Assembly: GCA_934504065.1 (NCBI GenBank)
Contig: CAKSVQ010000107.1
Span: 1-7,765, forward strand
Origin: an uncultured Dysosmobacter sp.
Lineage (GTDB): Bacteria; Bacillota; Clostridia; Oscillospirales; Oscillospiraceae
Direction: 5' to 3'
DNA length: 7,765 bases
In this document: positions 1-4,608 of the stretch, in pieces
How the letters are laid out: the number at the start of each line of letters is the position of its first letter
Position numbering within the stretch: the first letter of the stretch is position 1
Program-made: the position numbers and the translations under genes
The notes under the pieces: model-generated
Database searches by the model: none
What the model saw: the letters and a program-made list of their open reading frames with translations, nothing else
Told to the model about the DNA's origin: nothing

Positions 1-17
1 CTTTTTCGGTTTTTTAA

Positions 18-47
18 ATTATAAAATAGCTGGGGGAAGCTTGTCAA
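18..47 (-). promoter_or_regulatory. sigma-A promoter reading out of the left edge
   Basis: On the minus strand there is a perfect -35 hexamer TTGACA (42-47) and a perfect -10 hexamer TATAAT (18-23), separated by 18 bases. Transcription would start near position 11 and run leftwards out of the window, so the gene it serves is not visible. The AT-rich stretch around the -10 contrasts with the GC-rich DNA just to its right. It lies downstream of the truncated spore-protein gene on the same strand and could explain why that gene and the next one are not one unit. Confidence 0.6.
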
Positions 48-74
48 GGCGGAGGCGGCGGGGTGGGCTGATTT

Positions 75-182
75 TTAAGATGGAATAAGTACGCCGTCCT
101 CGGACGCGGCCTCCATCTTAAACTTATCCATGGCGGCGCGGGCCTCGGGAACGTTGATCTTGTTGGTGTTCTTGTTAGACAT
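75..182 (-). pseudogene. Truncated alpha/beta-type small acid-soluble spore protein (SASP), 35 aa
   Basis: The reading frame starts at ATG 180-182 behind a good AAGGAG ribosome site (191-196, 8-base spacing) and encodes 35 residues beginning MSNKNTNKINVPEARAAMDK and ending ASEDGVLIPS. The start, the VPEA segment, the amphipathic first helix (AAMDKFKMEAAS) and the E-x-G-V turn match the N-terminal half of alpha/beta SASPs, which coat spore DNA and are cut by the GPR protease during germination. Family members are usually 55-75 residues and continue with a GYNGDLTSR-type loop and a second DNA-binding helix; both are absent. The 74 bases downstream contain no frame restoring them, so this looks like a deletion rather than a frameshift. 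An Asp sits where the GPR-site residue is normally hydrophobic (S-E-D-G). No convincing sigma-G promoter was found: a GTATG/CATAAGC pair lies upstream, but with only 15 bases between the boxes. It may be a remnant or a very short expressed variant. Confidence 0.6.
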
Positions 183-346
183 GGTGATTTCTCCTTTTCA
201 TCTTGTTGATTGATTGGGTCACTGGGTATCGCAGGCATAGCTTATGTCGAAAAAGCGAAATCATACCGGAAAATTTGCGGAAAAACATGGAATCGCGGAA
301 AAAACGGTTCCGCGTCCGGCCCAAAAGAAGAAAAACGTATTTTTAC

Positions 347-375
347 TGGACAAGCCCCGCAAAAGAAGGTATGAT
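347..375 (+). promoter_or_regulatory. Probable sigma-A promoter of glmM
   Basis: TGGACA (347-352) and TATGAT (370-375) each differ from the sigma-A consensus at one position and are separated by the ideal 17 bases. Transcription would begin near 382, giving a 5' leader of about 60 bases before the glmM ATG at 444. The last two bases of the -10 box are also the start of the left arm of a hairpin (374-410), so a transcript from this promoter would lack that arm. Confidence 0.6.
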
Positions 376-410
376 AAACGCACAGGGCAGAAGCCCTTTT
401 TCGCGTTTAT
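374..410 (+). terminator. Possible terminator hairpin overlapping the glmM promoter
   Basis: The outer arms ATAAACGC (374-381) and GCGTTTAT (403-410) pair over 8 bp, and the inner arms AGGGC (384-388) and GCCCT (393-397) pair over 5 bp around an AGAA loop, with a 2x5 internal loop between them. A T-rich tail (411-420) follows. It would stop transcripts arriving from upstream, but transcripts starting near 382 would miss most of the outer left arm. The structure is seen directly; its role is inferred. Confidence 0.35.
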
Positions 411-443
411 TTATTTTTATGATAAATTGGAGTGAAGCATCAT

Positions 444-1808
444 ATGGGAAGATATTTTGGAACGGACGGCTTTCGCGGCAAGGCCGGAGAGGGCCTGACC
501 GCCCATCACGCCTATGAGATCGGTCGCTTCCTCGGCTGGTACTATGGCCGCACGGAGCGGGCGCGCATCGTGGTGGGCAAGGATACCCGCCGCTCCAGCT
601 ATATGCTGGAATACGCCATCAGCGCGGGCATGGCGGCCTCCGGCGCGGATGTCTATCTGCTGCACGTGACTACCACGCCCTCGGTCTCTTACGTGACGCG
701 GACCGACGGATTTGACTGCGGCGTGATGATCTCCGCCAGCCACAACCCGTTTTACGACAACGGTATCAAGCTGATGAACCGCGAGGGCGAGAAGATGGAC
801 GAGGCCACCATCGCCTTAGTGGAGGACTATCTGGACGGCCAGCTGGAGGTGGACGGCCAGAAGTGGACTCAGCTTCCCCTTGCCACGGGCGAGGGCGTGG
901 GCGCCGTGGTGGACCACAGCGCCGGGCGCAACCGCTATGTGGGGTATCTCATCTCCCTTGCCATGTATTCCTTTAAGGGTGTGAAGGTGGCGCTGGACTG
1001 CGCCAACGGCAGCGCGTGGGGCATTGCGCCCAGCGTGTTCCGGGCGCTGGGGGCGGACGTGCACGTCATCAACGACCATCCCGACGGATTGAACATCAAC
1101 ACTGACTGCGGCTCCACCCACATCGGCGGTTTGCAGGCCTATGTGAAGGAGCACGGCTGCGATGTGGGCTTTGCCTTTGACGGCGACGCCGACCGCTGCC
1201 TTGCCGTGGACGACAAGGGTGCGCTGGTGGACGGCGACCAGATCATGTATGTTTACGCCTGCTATATGAAGGAACGGGACAAGCTGGTGAACAACACCGT
1301 GGTCACCACGGTGATGAGCAACTTCGGCCTTTACAAGGCGCTGGACGCGGCAGGCATCCAGTATGAAAAGACCAAGGTGGGCGACAAGTACGTCTATGAA
1401 AACATGGTGCAGAACGGCCACCGCATCGGCGGCGAGCAGTCCGGCCACATCATTTTCTCCAAGTACGCCCGCACCGGCGACGGCATTTTGACTGCGCTGA
1501 AGATGATGGAGGTCATGCTGGCCAAAAAGCTGCCCCTCAGCCGCCTGACCGAGGGCATGACGGTGTATCCGCAGGTTCTCATCAACGTGCGGGTGAAGGA
1601 CAAAAAGGCCGCGCAGGACGACCCCGCCGTGCAGGCGGCGGTGCAGGCCGTGGCGGACGAGCTGGGCGGCACGGGCCGCATTCTGGTGCGGGAATCCGGC
1701 ACCGAGCCGCTGGTGCGCGTGATGGTGGAGGCCGAGAGCAAGGACCGCTGCCAGACGCTGGCCCAGCAGGTGGTGGACGTGATCGCCGCACAGGGGCACA
1801 AAATCTAA
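444..1808 (+). CDS. glmM: Phosphoglucosamine mutase GlmM
   Basis: This cytoplasmic enzyme interconverts glucosamine-6-phosphate and glucosamine-1-phosphate, the step before GlmU makes UDP-GlcNAc for peptidoglycan. The 454-residue product is close to the usual length of about 450. It opens MGRYFGTDGFRG, typical of the family. The phosphoserine loop ISASHNP is at 96-102 (Ser99), the Mg-binding loop DGDADR at 246-251, the sugar-recognition motif GGEQSGH at 329-335, and the C-terminal phosphate-binding loop RESGTEP at 416-422. All key residues are present. I chose ATG 444 because the family starts at this MGRxFGTDG; a GTG at 432 in the same frame would add four residues but overlaps the ribosome site GGAG (429-432), which lies 11 bases from the ATG. 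The gene stands alone on the plus strand, with a promoter at 347-375 and a terminator at 2009-2046. Phosphomannomutase and phosphoglucomutase are relatives, but the GlmM signature is clear. Confidence 0.95.
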   Translation: MGRYFGTDGFRGKAGEGLTAHHAYEIGRFLGWYYGRTERARIVVGKDTRRSSYMLEYAISAGMAASGADVYLLHVTTTPSVSYVTRTDGFDCGVMISASHNPFYDNGIKLMNREGEKMDEATIALVEDYLDGQLEVDGQKWTQLPLATGEGVGAVVDHSAGRNRYVGYLISLAMYSFKGVKVALDCANGSAWGIAPSVFRALGADVHVINDHPDGLNINTDCGSTHIGGLQAYVKEHGCDVGFAFDGDADRCLAVDDKGALVDGDQIMYVYACYMKERDKLVNNTVVTTVMSNFGLYKALDAAGIQYEKTKVGDKYVYENMVQNGHRIGGEQSGHIIFSKYARTGDGILTALKMMEVMLAKKLPLSRLTEGMTVYPQVLINVRVKDKKAAQDDPAVQAAVQAVADELGGTGRILVRESGTEPLVRVMVEAESKDRCQTLAQQVVDVIAAQGHKI

Positions 1809-1820
1809 AATTCACCTAAT

Positions 1821-2002
1821 TCCCCCAAATGGCTTTGCCATTTGGGGGAGGGAGTTTCGCTTCGCTCTGCGCCTCGGTTGGCCGCATCGCGGCCAATTCG
1901 ACGCTCGCTTTGCGCAATGTGTTTTTTCCGAGGCACATGTCCTCGGAAAAAACGATCTCATGGCTTTCGCGCCTGCGGGCGCGAAACTCTGCAAGGCTTT
2001 TT
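1821..2002 (+). repeat. Structured multi-hairpin intergenic repeat, copy A
   Basis: This element of about 182 bp begins 12 bases after the glmM stop. It contains four hairpins in order: H1, 13 bp with a TTT loop (1821-1849); H2, 8 bp with an ATC loop (1878-1896); H3, 13 bp with a CACATGT loop (1921-1953); and H4, 9 bp with a TGCG loop (1965-1986). It closes with CTCTGCAAGG and a run of five T. A second copy, about 80% identical by eye, lies in the opposite orientation at 7356-7539. No flanking direct repeats are evident. Open frames reading through it are by-products of its composition. It resembles non-autonomous palindromic repeats (REP, BOX or MITE-like classes) in design, but I cannot name a described family. 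Confidence 0.8.
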
Positions 2003-2008
2003 AGCAAA

Positions 2009-2046
2009 AAAATGCGCGCTCTGTCGTATGGCAGAGCGCGCATTTT
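2009..2046. terminator. Bidirectional Rho-independent terminator between glmM and the lipoprotein gene
   Basis: A perfect 15-bp stem is formed by 2009-2023 and 2032-2046 around an 8-base loop. Read on the minus strand it is followed by a run of seven T (complement of 2006-2012), and it lies 3 bases beyond the lipoprotein stop codon, so it should end the minus-strand operon efficiently. On the plus strand the stem ends in TTTT (2043-2046) and can also stop glmM transcripts. It abuts the end of repeat copy A but has no counterpart beside copy B, so it is probably not part of the repeat. Confidence 0.85.
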
Positions 2047-2049
2047 CTG

Positions 2050-3153
2050 CTATTCTTGGGTTGCTTCTATTGGGAAATCGGGCACGGCCCACGGTTGAAA
2101 TAAGGCATCGGCACCGCTTTGCCATTTGGCTGAAACGGACCATGTGCTGTCGGTGAGACTGCCGTCCGCTTCGTGCAGCGTTCCCGCGGGGAAGGTCAGG
2201 TCCAGACCATAGACAGAGAGGGTGAGGGGCGCCGTATCCAGCGAATCCAGCATTTCCTGATGGAGCGGCTCTTCCGTGGGCGCGCCGCCGGAGCGCTCCG
2301 CAAGGTCGAATATCCGCGCCCGCAGTTCATCCTCCGGGCAGGTGATCAGAGCGGAGAGGGGCAGGCATTCCCCGGTGTCGCGGTCAAAGGCACAGCACCG
2401 ATCCTCCGGCTGGACGATCGACCCGCTCACCGTCCGGGTGACGGTGGTGGTGAAATACATCACCTGCGCGCTGGATGCTACGGGATAGGTCTCCTGACTG
2501 AGATAGAAGGAGGAAAAGCCCTTGGGGTCGCTTTGCAGGGCGCTCCACGCCCGCTCCAGCTCGGCGGATACATCGTAGAGCAGGCCCTGCTCCGCGTAAT
2601 ATTGGGCCACGGCGGGCCTTGCGGCGGCGCTCAGGTCCTGAAAGCCCTCCTGCCCGTCCACGTAAAGATTTTCCGGGCCGATGGGGCGCTGCTCGTGCAA
2701 AAGCTTCGTGCCATCGGCAAGGGTATACGCGGTGCCGAAACGGTTCGTCCAGCACTCCACCGCCGTGCCGTCAGCCAGGGCGGCGTCGTCCATCCGATAG
2801 GCGGTGATCTCCGCGGGGTGGGGTTCAGTGCGGTAGGCATTCACGGTTTTCCCGTCCGCCGCCGTTACCGTTCCGGCGCGGCGCTCCAGCGGGAAGGAGA
2901 CGGAAACGTCCGTGTGGGGCGCGGCGGCAAAGCCGCTGGCATCAAACCCGTCCAAAAAGCTGATGACCTGTGTGCCCGCGTCCAAGATCACGGCGGCGCG
3001 CCCTCCGCCCTCCTTCTCCACGATCAGGGCGTTGGAGCCGTCTGCCTGCGGGCAGACCTCCACCACCCGGCCCTCGGCATACCGGGTCTCGCCGCAGGCG
3101 GTAAGGCCCAGCAGCAAAACGAGCAGAAAAAGCGGGGCAAACATCTTTTTCAT
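2050..3153 (-). CDS. Predicted secreted lipoprotein of unknown function, 367 aa
   Basis: The protein begins with two lysines, a hydrophobic stretch (residues 5-17) and a lipobox L-T-A-C with Cys20, so it should be exported, lipidated and anchored on the outer face of the membrane. A strong AGGAGG site lies 5 bases before the ATG. The mature part has no transmembrane segment. A middle stretch (about 185-290) includes YYAEQGLLYDVSAELERAW and, later, a CAFDRDTGECLPLSALI segment. The latter loosely recalls the F-D-x-x-T-G-x-x-L-x-L-x-D-L motif of RsiV/DUF3298-type extracellular domains, but the typical C-terminal motif of that family is not evident, so this is only a suggestion. The gene is last in a run with nrdG and an XRE regulator, 48 bases behind the latter, and ends at the strong terminator 2009-2046. 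I do not recognise a specific function. Confidence 0.8.
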   Translation of the reverse strand: MKKMFAPLFLLVLLLGLTACGETRYAEGRVVEVCPQADGSNALIVEKEGGGRAAVILDAGTQVISFLDGFDASGFAAAPHTDVSVSFPLERRAGTVTAADGKTVNAYRTEPHPAEITAYRMDDAALADGTAVECWTNRFGTAYTLADGTKLLHEQRPIGPENLYVDGQEGFQDLSAAARPAVAQYYAEQGLLYDVSAELERAWSALQSDPKGFSSFYLSQETYPVASSAQVMYFTTTVTRTVSGSIVQPEDRCCAFDRDTGECLPLSALITCPEDELRARIFDLAERSGGAPTEEPLHQEMLDSLDTAPLTLSVYGLDLTFPAGTLHEADGSLTDSTWSVSAKWQSGADALFQPWAVPDFPIEATQE

Positions 3154-3172
3154 AAAGACCTCCTGTCAGTCT

Positions 3173-3201
3173 GTCGAAAAAGCCACTTGCTCGAATATAT
3201 T
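3173..3201 (-). repeat. Possible relic of the repeat's first hairpin
   Basis: On the minus strand, directly after the stop codon of the XRE gene, the bases TTCGAGCAAGTGGCTTT (complement of 3179-3195) match the left arm and loop of hairpin H1 of repeat copy B at 16 of 17 positions. The few bases before this stretch are also similar. The sequence then breaks off to TTCGAC, leaving no matching right arm and none of the other hairpins. As in both full copies, the segment sits right behind a stop codon in the sense direction. It could be a decayed or internally deleted third copy, or chance. Confidence 0.35.
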
Positions 3202-3657
3202 TTATTTATTCAGTTCCTTGCGGACGGCCTTGGCGATGAGCTGCTGGCCCTCGGGGGAGCGGAGGGCGTCCAGCACGGCGGCGTGGATCATATCCTGAAA
3301 GGACTTGCTTTTCAAAAGGGCGCTGAACACCGCGCCGTCGCCGCTGCCGCCGGAGGACTGCACCACCTGCGCGGCGGGCCGGATGGCCTTGGGCGCGGGG
3401 CGGACGGGCTCGTCCTTATAGTTGCCGCTGAGCCACGAATCGGAATCGGCCGGGTCGTCGGCCTCGCCCCGAAGATAGGCAAGGGACACGCCGAAGTATC
3501 CGGCGATCTTCACCTGCTGGTCCTGCGTGGGGGTCTGGCGGCCCGTTTCAAATTTTTCAATGGACATTCTGGGCAGGCCCAGTGCCGCCGCCAACGCGGG
3601 GCGGCTGAGCTCCTTCTGCATCCGCAGCGATTCGATGCGCTGTGCAATGGTCGTCAT
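3202..3657 (-). CDS. XRE-family helix-turn-helix transcriptional regulator, 151 aa
   Basis: Residues 1-62 form a Cro/C1-type DNA-binding domain. IAQRIESLRMQKELSRPALA leads into the helix-turn-helix (about 17-40), with the usual S-I-E-K-F-E-T-G-R-Q-T-P recognition and turn pattern, and the domain ends in the family's F-G-V-S-L-A-Y-L-R-G. A flexible linker rich in Pro, Ala, Ser and Gly (about 65-108) joins it to a helical C-terminal segment (109-151) of unknown role, possibly oligomerisation. The start is placed at ATG 3655-3657 because GGAGG (3666-3670) is 8 bases from it; the in-frame ATG at 3661-3663 is only 2 bases from the same site, and a TTG at 3670-3672 overlaps it. The gene lies 30 bases after nrdG and 48 before the lipoprotein gene, so co-transcription is likely. 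The regulated target is not evident; a link to the neighbouring lipoprotein would be inference. Confidence 0.85.
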   Translation of the reverse strand: MTTIAQRIESLRMQKELSRPALAAALGLPRMSIEKFETGRQTPTQDQQVKIAGYFGVSLAYLRGEADDPADSDSWLSGNYKDEPVRPAPKAIRPAAQVVQSSGGSGDGAVFSALLKSKSFQDMIHAAVLDALRSPEGQQLIAKAVRKELNK

Positions 3658-3665
3658 ATGCATTA

Positions 3666-3670
3666 CCTCC
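3666..3670 (-). promoter_or_regulatory. Ribosome binding site deciding the XRE regulator start
   Basis: GGAGG on the minus strand is 8 bases from the ATG at 3655-3657 and only 2 bases from the in-frame ATG at 3661-3663. The normal spacing favours the downstream start. Confidence 0.75.
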
Positions 3671-3687
3671 AATGGTTTTTCAAGAGT

Positions 3688-4215
3688 TTACCGCCTGTCG
3701 GGCAGGAAGCAGAGCGTTCCCGCCCGGCGGCTGGCGTTCAGGTCGATCAGGCGCTGGTTTCGGCTGCCCCGGAAGCGCAGGGAAATGTCTTTCAATTCCT
3801 CCACAAAGCGGCCGTCCACCAGCACGTCCAGCAGGGAGAGGAATTCCTCCGTCACCTCGCAGTGGGGGTGGGAACCGGGGGTGGTGAGCTCTTCATAGGT
3901 AAAGCCGGAAAAGCTCCAGATGTTCTTTTCCGGATAGGCCGCCCGGACGCGGCGGAGGAACGACACCAGCACCCGCTGGTTCTCCGGCTCAAAGGGCTCG
4001 CCGCCCAGCAGGGTCAGGCCGTTGATATAGGTGGGGGAGAGCATGGTCAACAGGGTCTGCTCGGTCTCGGCAGTAAAGGGCTGGCCGAAGTGAAAGTCCC
4101 ACGTCTGGGGCTGAAAGCAGTTTTTGCAGTGGTTCGTGCAGCCGGAGACGAACAGCGTCACCCGCACGCCCTCGCCGTTGGCAATGTCGCAGTTTTTGAT
4201 CTCGCCGTAATACAT
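3688..4215 (-). CDS. nrdG: Anaerobic ribonucleoside-triphosphate reductase activating protein NrdG
   Basis: This radical S-adenosylmethionine enzyme installs the glycyl radical on the anaerobic class III ribonucleotide reductase NrdD, which is needed for making deoxyribonucleotides without oxygen. The 175-residue product has the usual NrdG length. The Cys26-x3-Cys30-x2-Cys33 cluster motif (CTNHCKNC) binds the 4Fe-4S cluster, GGEP (71-74) is the SAM-binding motif, and the C-terminal LRFRGSRNQRLIDL segment is diagnostic of NrdG. The N-terminus has the typical Y-G-E-I-K-N-C-D-x-x-N-G-E-G pattern. The start ATG follows a purine-rich but weak ribosome site (AGGAAAGGCGG). No nrdD lies beside it, unlike the common nrdD-nrdG pair. 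The gene is immediately preceded by a terminator hairpin (4240-4265), only 24 bases upstream, and no good promoter is seen between the two, so expression may rely on read-through from ireB. Confidence 0.93.
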   Translation of the reverse strand: MYYGEIKNCDIANGEGVRVTLFVSGCTNHCKNCFQPQTWDFHFGQPFTAETEQTLLTMLSPTYINGLTLLGGEPFEPENQRVLVSFLRRVRAAYPEKNIWSFSGFTYEELTTPGSHPHCEVTEEFLSLLDVLVDGRFVEELKDISLRFRGSRNQRLIDLNASRRAGTLCFLPDRR

Positions 4216-4239
4216 GGTCCGCCGCCTTTCCTAAAAAAA

Positions 4240-4265
4240 ATCCCGCGAGCGGAAGCTCGCGGGAT
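4240..4265 (-). terminator. Rho-independent terminator between ireB and nrdG
   Basis: Arms 4240-4250 and 4255-4265 pair perfectly over 11 bp around a four-base loop. On the minus strand the stem is followed by a run of eight T (complement of 4233-4240). It sits 7 bases after the ireB stop and 24 bases before the nrdG start. It should end most ireB transcripts; any nrdG message from the ireB promoter must pass it. Confidence 0.85.
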
Positions 4266-4272
4266 GAAAGTC

Positions 4273-4518
4273 TTATTGCCCGAGATACCGCCGCACCAAT
4301 ACTTGCAGCAGCTCATCCCGGTCGATCTTTCGGATGAGCGTCCGCGCACCCATGTGGTTGGTGATATAGGTGGGGTCCTCGGAGAGGATATAGCCCACGA
4401 TCTGGTTGATGGGGTTATAGCCCTTTTCCTCCAATGCCTGATAGACCGTGGTCAGGATCTGATGGATCTCCGCGTCCTTATCCATGGCAAGGCTGAATTT
4501 CCGGGTATAATCGTCCAT
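4273..4518 (-). CDS. ireB: IreB family regulatory phosphoprotein (UPF0297/DUF965)
   Basis: The 81-residue protein belongs to the small cytoplasmic IreB/YrzL family. In Enterococcus faecalis, IreB is phosphorylated on N-terminal threonines by the PASTA-domain kinase IreK and negatively affects cephalosporin resistance. The family core [19 protein letters not shown] is nearly unchanged here, followed by the conserved DPTYI and A-R-x-L-I-R-K-x-x-R-D-E-L segments. Thr5 in the N-terminal DDYTRKFSL stretch is the likely counterpart of a phosphorylated residue. The length fits the family (about 80-90). A promoter is present at 4549-4577 and a terminator right behind the gene, so it appears to be a single-gene unit. 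In many Firmicutes it is followed by ruvX/yrrK and a DUF1292 gene; that arrangement is missing here. The start ATG has an AAAGGTGG ribosome site. Confidence 0.93.
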   Translation of the reverse strand: MDDYTRKFSLAMDKDAEIHQILTTVYQALEEKGYNPINQIVGYILSEDPTYITNHMGARTLIRKIDRDELLQVLVRRYLGQ

Positions 4519-4548
4519 CCAGACACCACCTTTCTTCGCATGATACTT

Positions 4549-4577
4549 AGTATACTCGCTTTTTGAAAAACTGTAAA
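4549..4577 (-). promoter_or_regulatory. Sigma-A promoter of ireB
   Basis: On the minus strand, TTTACA (4572-4577) and TATACT (4549-4554) each differ from consensus at one position and are separated by exactly 17 bases. It lies between the pheT stop and the ireB start. No T-tailed hairpin ending pheT transcripts was found in this gap, so pheT read-through may also contribute to ireB expression. Confidence 0.7.
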
Positions 4578-4608
4578 GCGTTTCCGGCGGAAATTTCTGA
4601 AGTTTTTT

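Larger units (their letters stand above)
183..443. other. Divergent intergenic region between the SASP remnant and glmM
   Basis: This roughly 260-base spacer has lower GC than the flanking genes. It carries the SASP ribosome site on its left and, on its right, the glmM promoter (347-375), a hairpin with a T-rich tail (374-410) and the glmM ribosome site (GGAG, 429-432). Open frames on the plus strand in this stretch (244-435 and 203-517) are very basic and low in complexity, lack a clear ribosome site, and overlap the promoter or the glmM start. They are not annotated as genes. Confidence 0.6.

Noticed and set aside
240..270. A possible sigma-G promoter for the SASP remnant on the minus strand (GTATG and CATAAGC).
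   Set aside because: The spacer is 15 bases rather than 17-18 and the -10 match is imperfect.
244..435. A 63-residue plus-strand frame and an overlapping 104-residue frame (203-517) upstream of glmM.
   Set aside because: They are very basic and low in complexity with no clear ribosome site; the first contains the glmM promoter and ends in the glmM ribosome site, and the second overlaps the glmM start in another frame.
816..1799. A 327-residue minus-strand frame inside glmM.
   Set aside because: It is rich in His, Val, Leu and Ala, has no family likeness and is fully antisense to a clear glmM.
1821..2002. Reading the repeat as a CRISPR array, transposase-bearing insertion sequence or tRNA-like gene.
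   Set aside because: There are no regularly spaced identical repeats, no transposase frame, no terminal inverted repeats spanning the unit, and no cloverleaf.
1812..2143. Several 60-104 residue frames on both strands over repeat copy A, and similar ones over copy B (7310-7600).
   Set aside because: They share peptide strings between copies (such as FAPAGAK and FRACGRETL) only because the repeat itself is shared. Stem-preserving changes, insertions and lack of ribosome sites argue for structure rather than coding.
2173..4566. Very long stop-free plus-strand frames at 2173-4566 and 4996-7344.
   Set aside because: They lie antisense to recognised genes (lipoprotein, XRE, nrdG, ireB, pheT). They reflect the GC-rich codon use of those genes and show no recognisable protein.
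4581..4608. A possible terminator directly after pheT.
   Set aside because: Only a 5-bp stem (TTTCC/GGAAA) is present, with no T-run in the sense direction.
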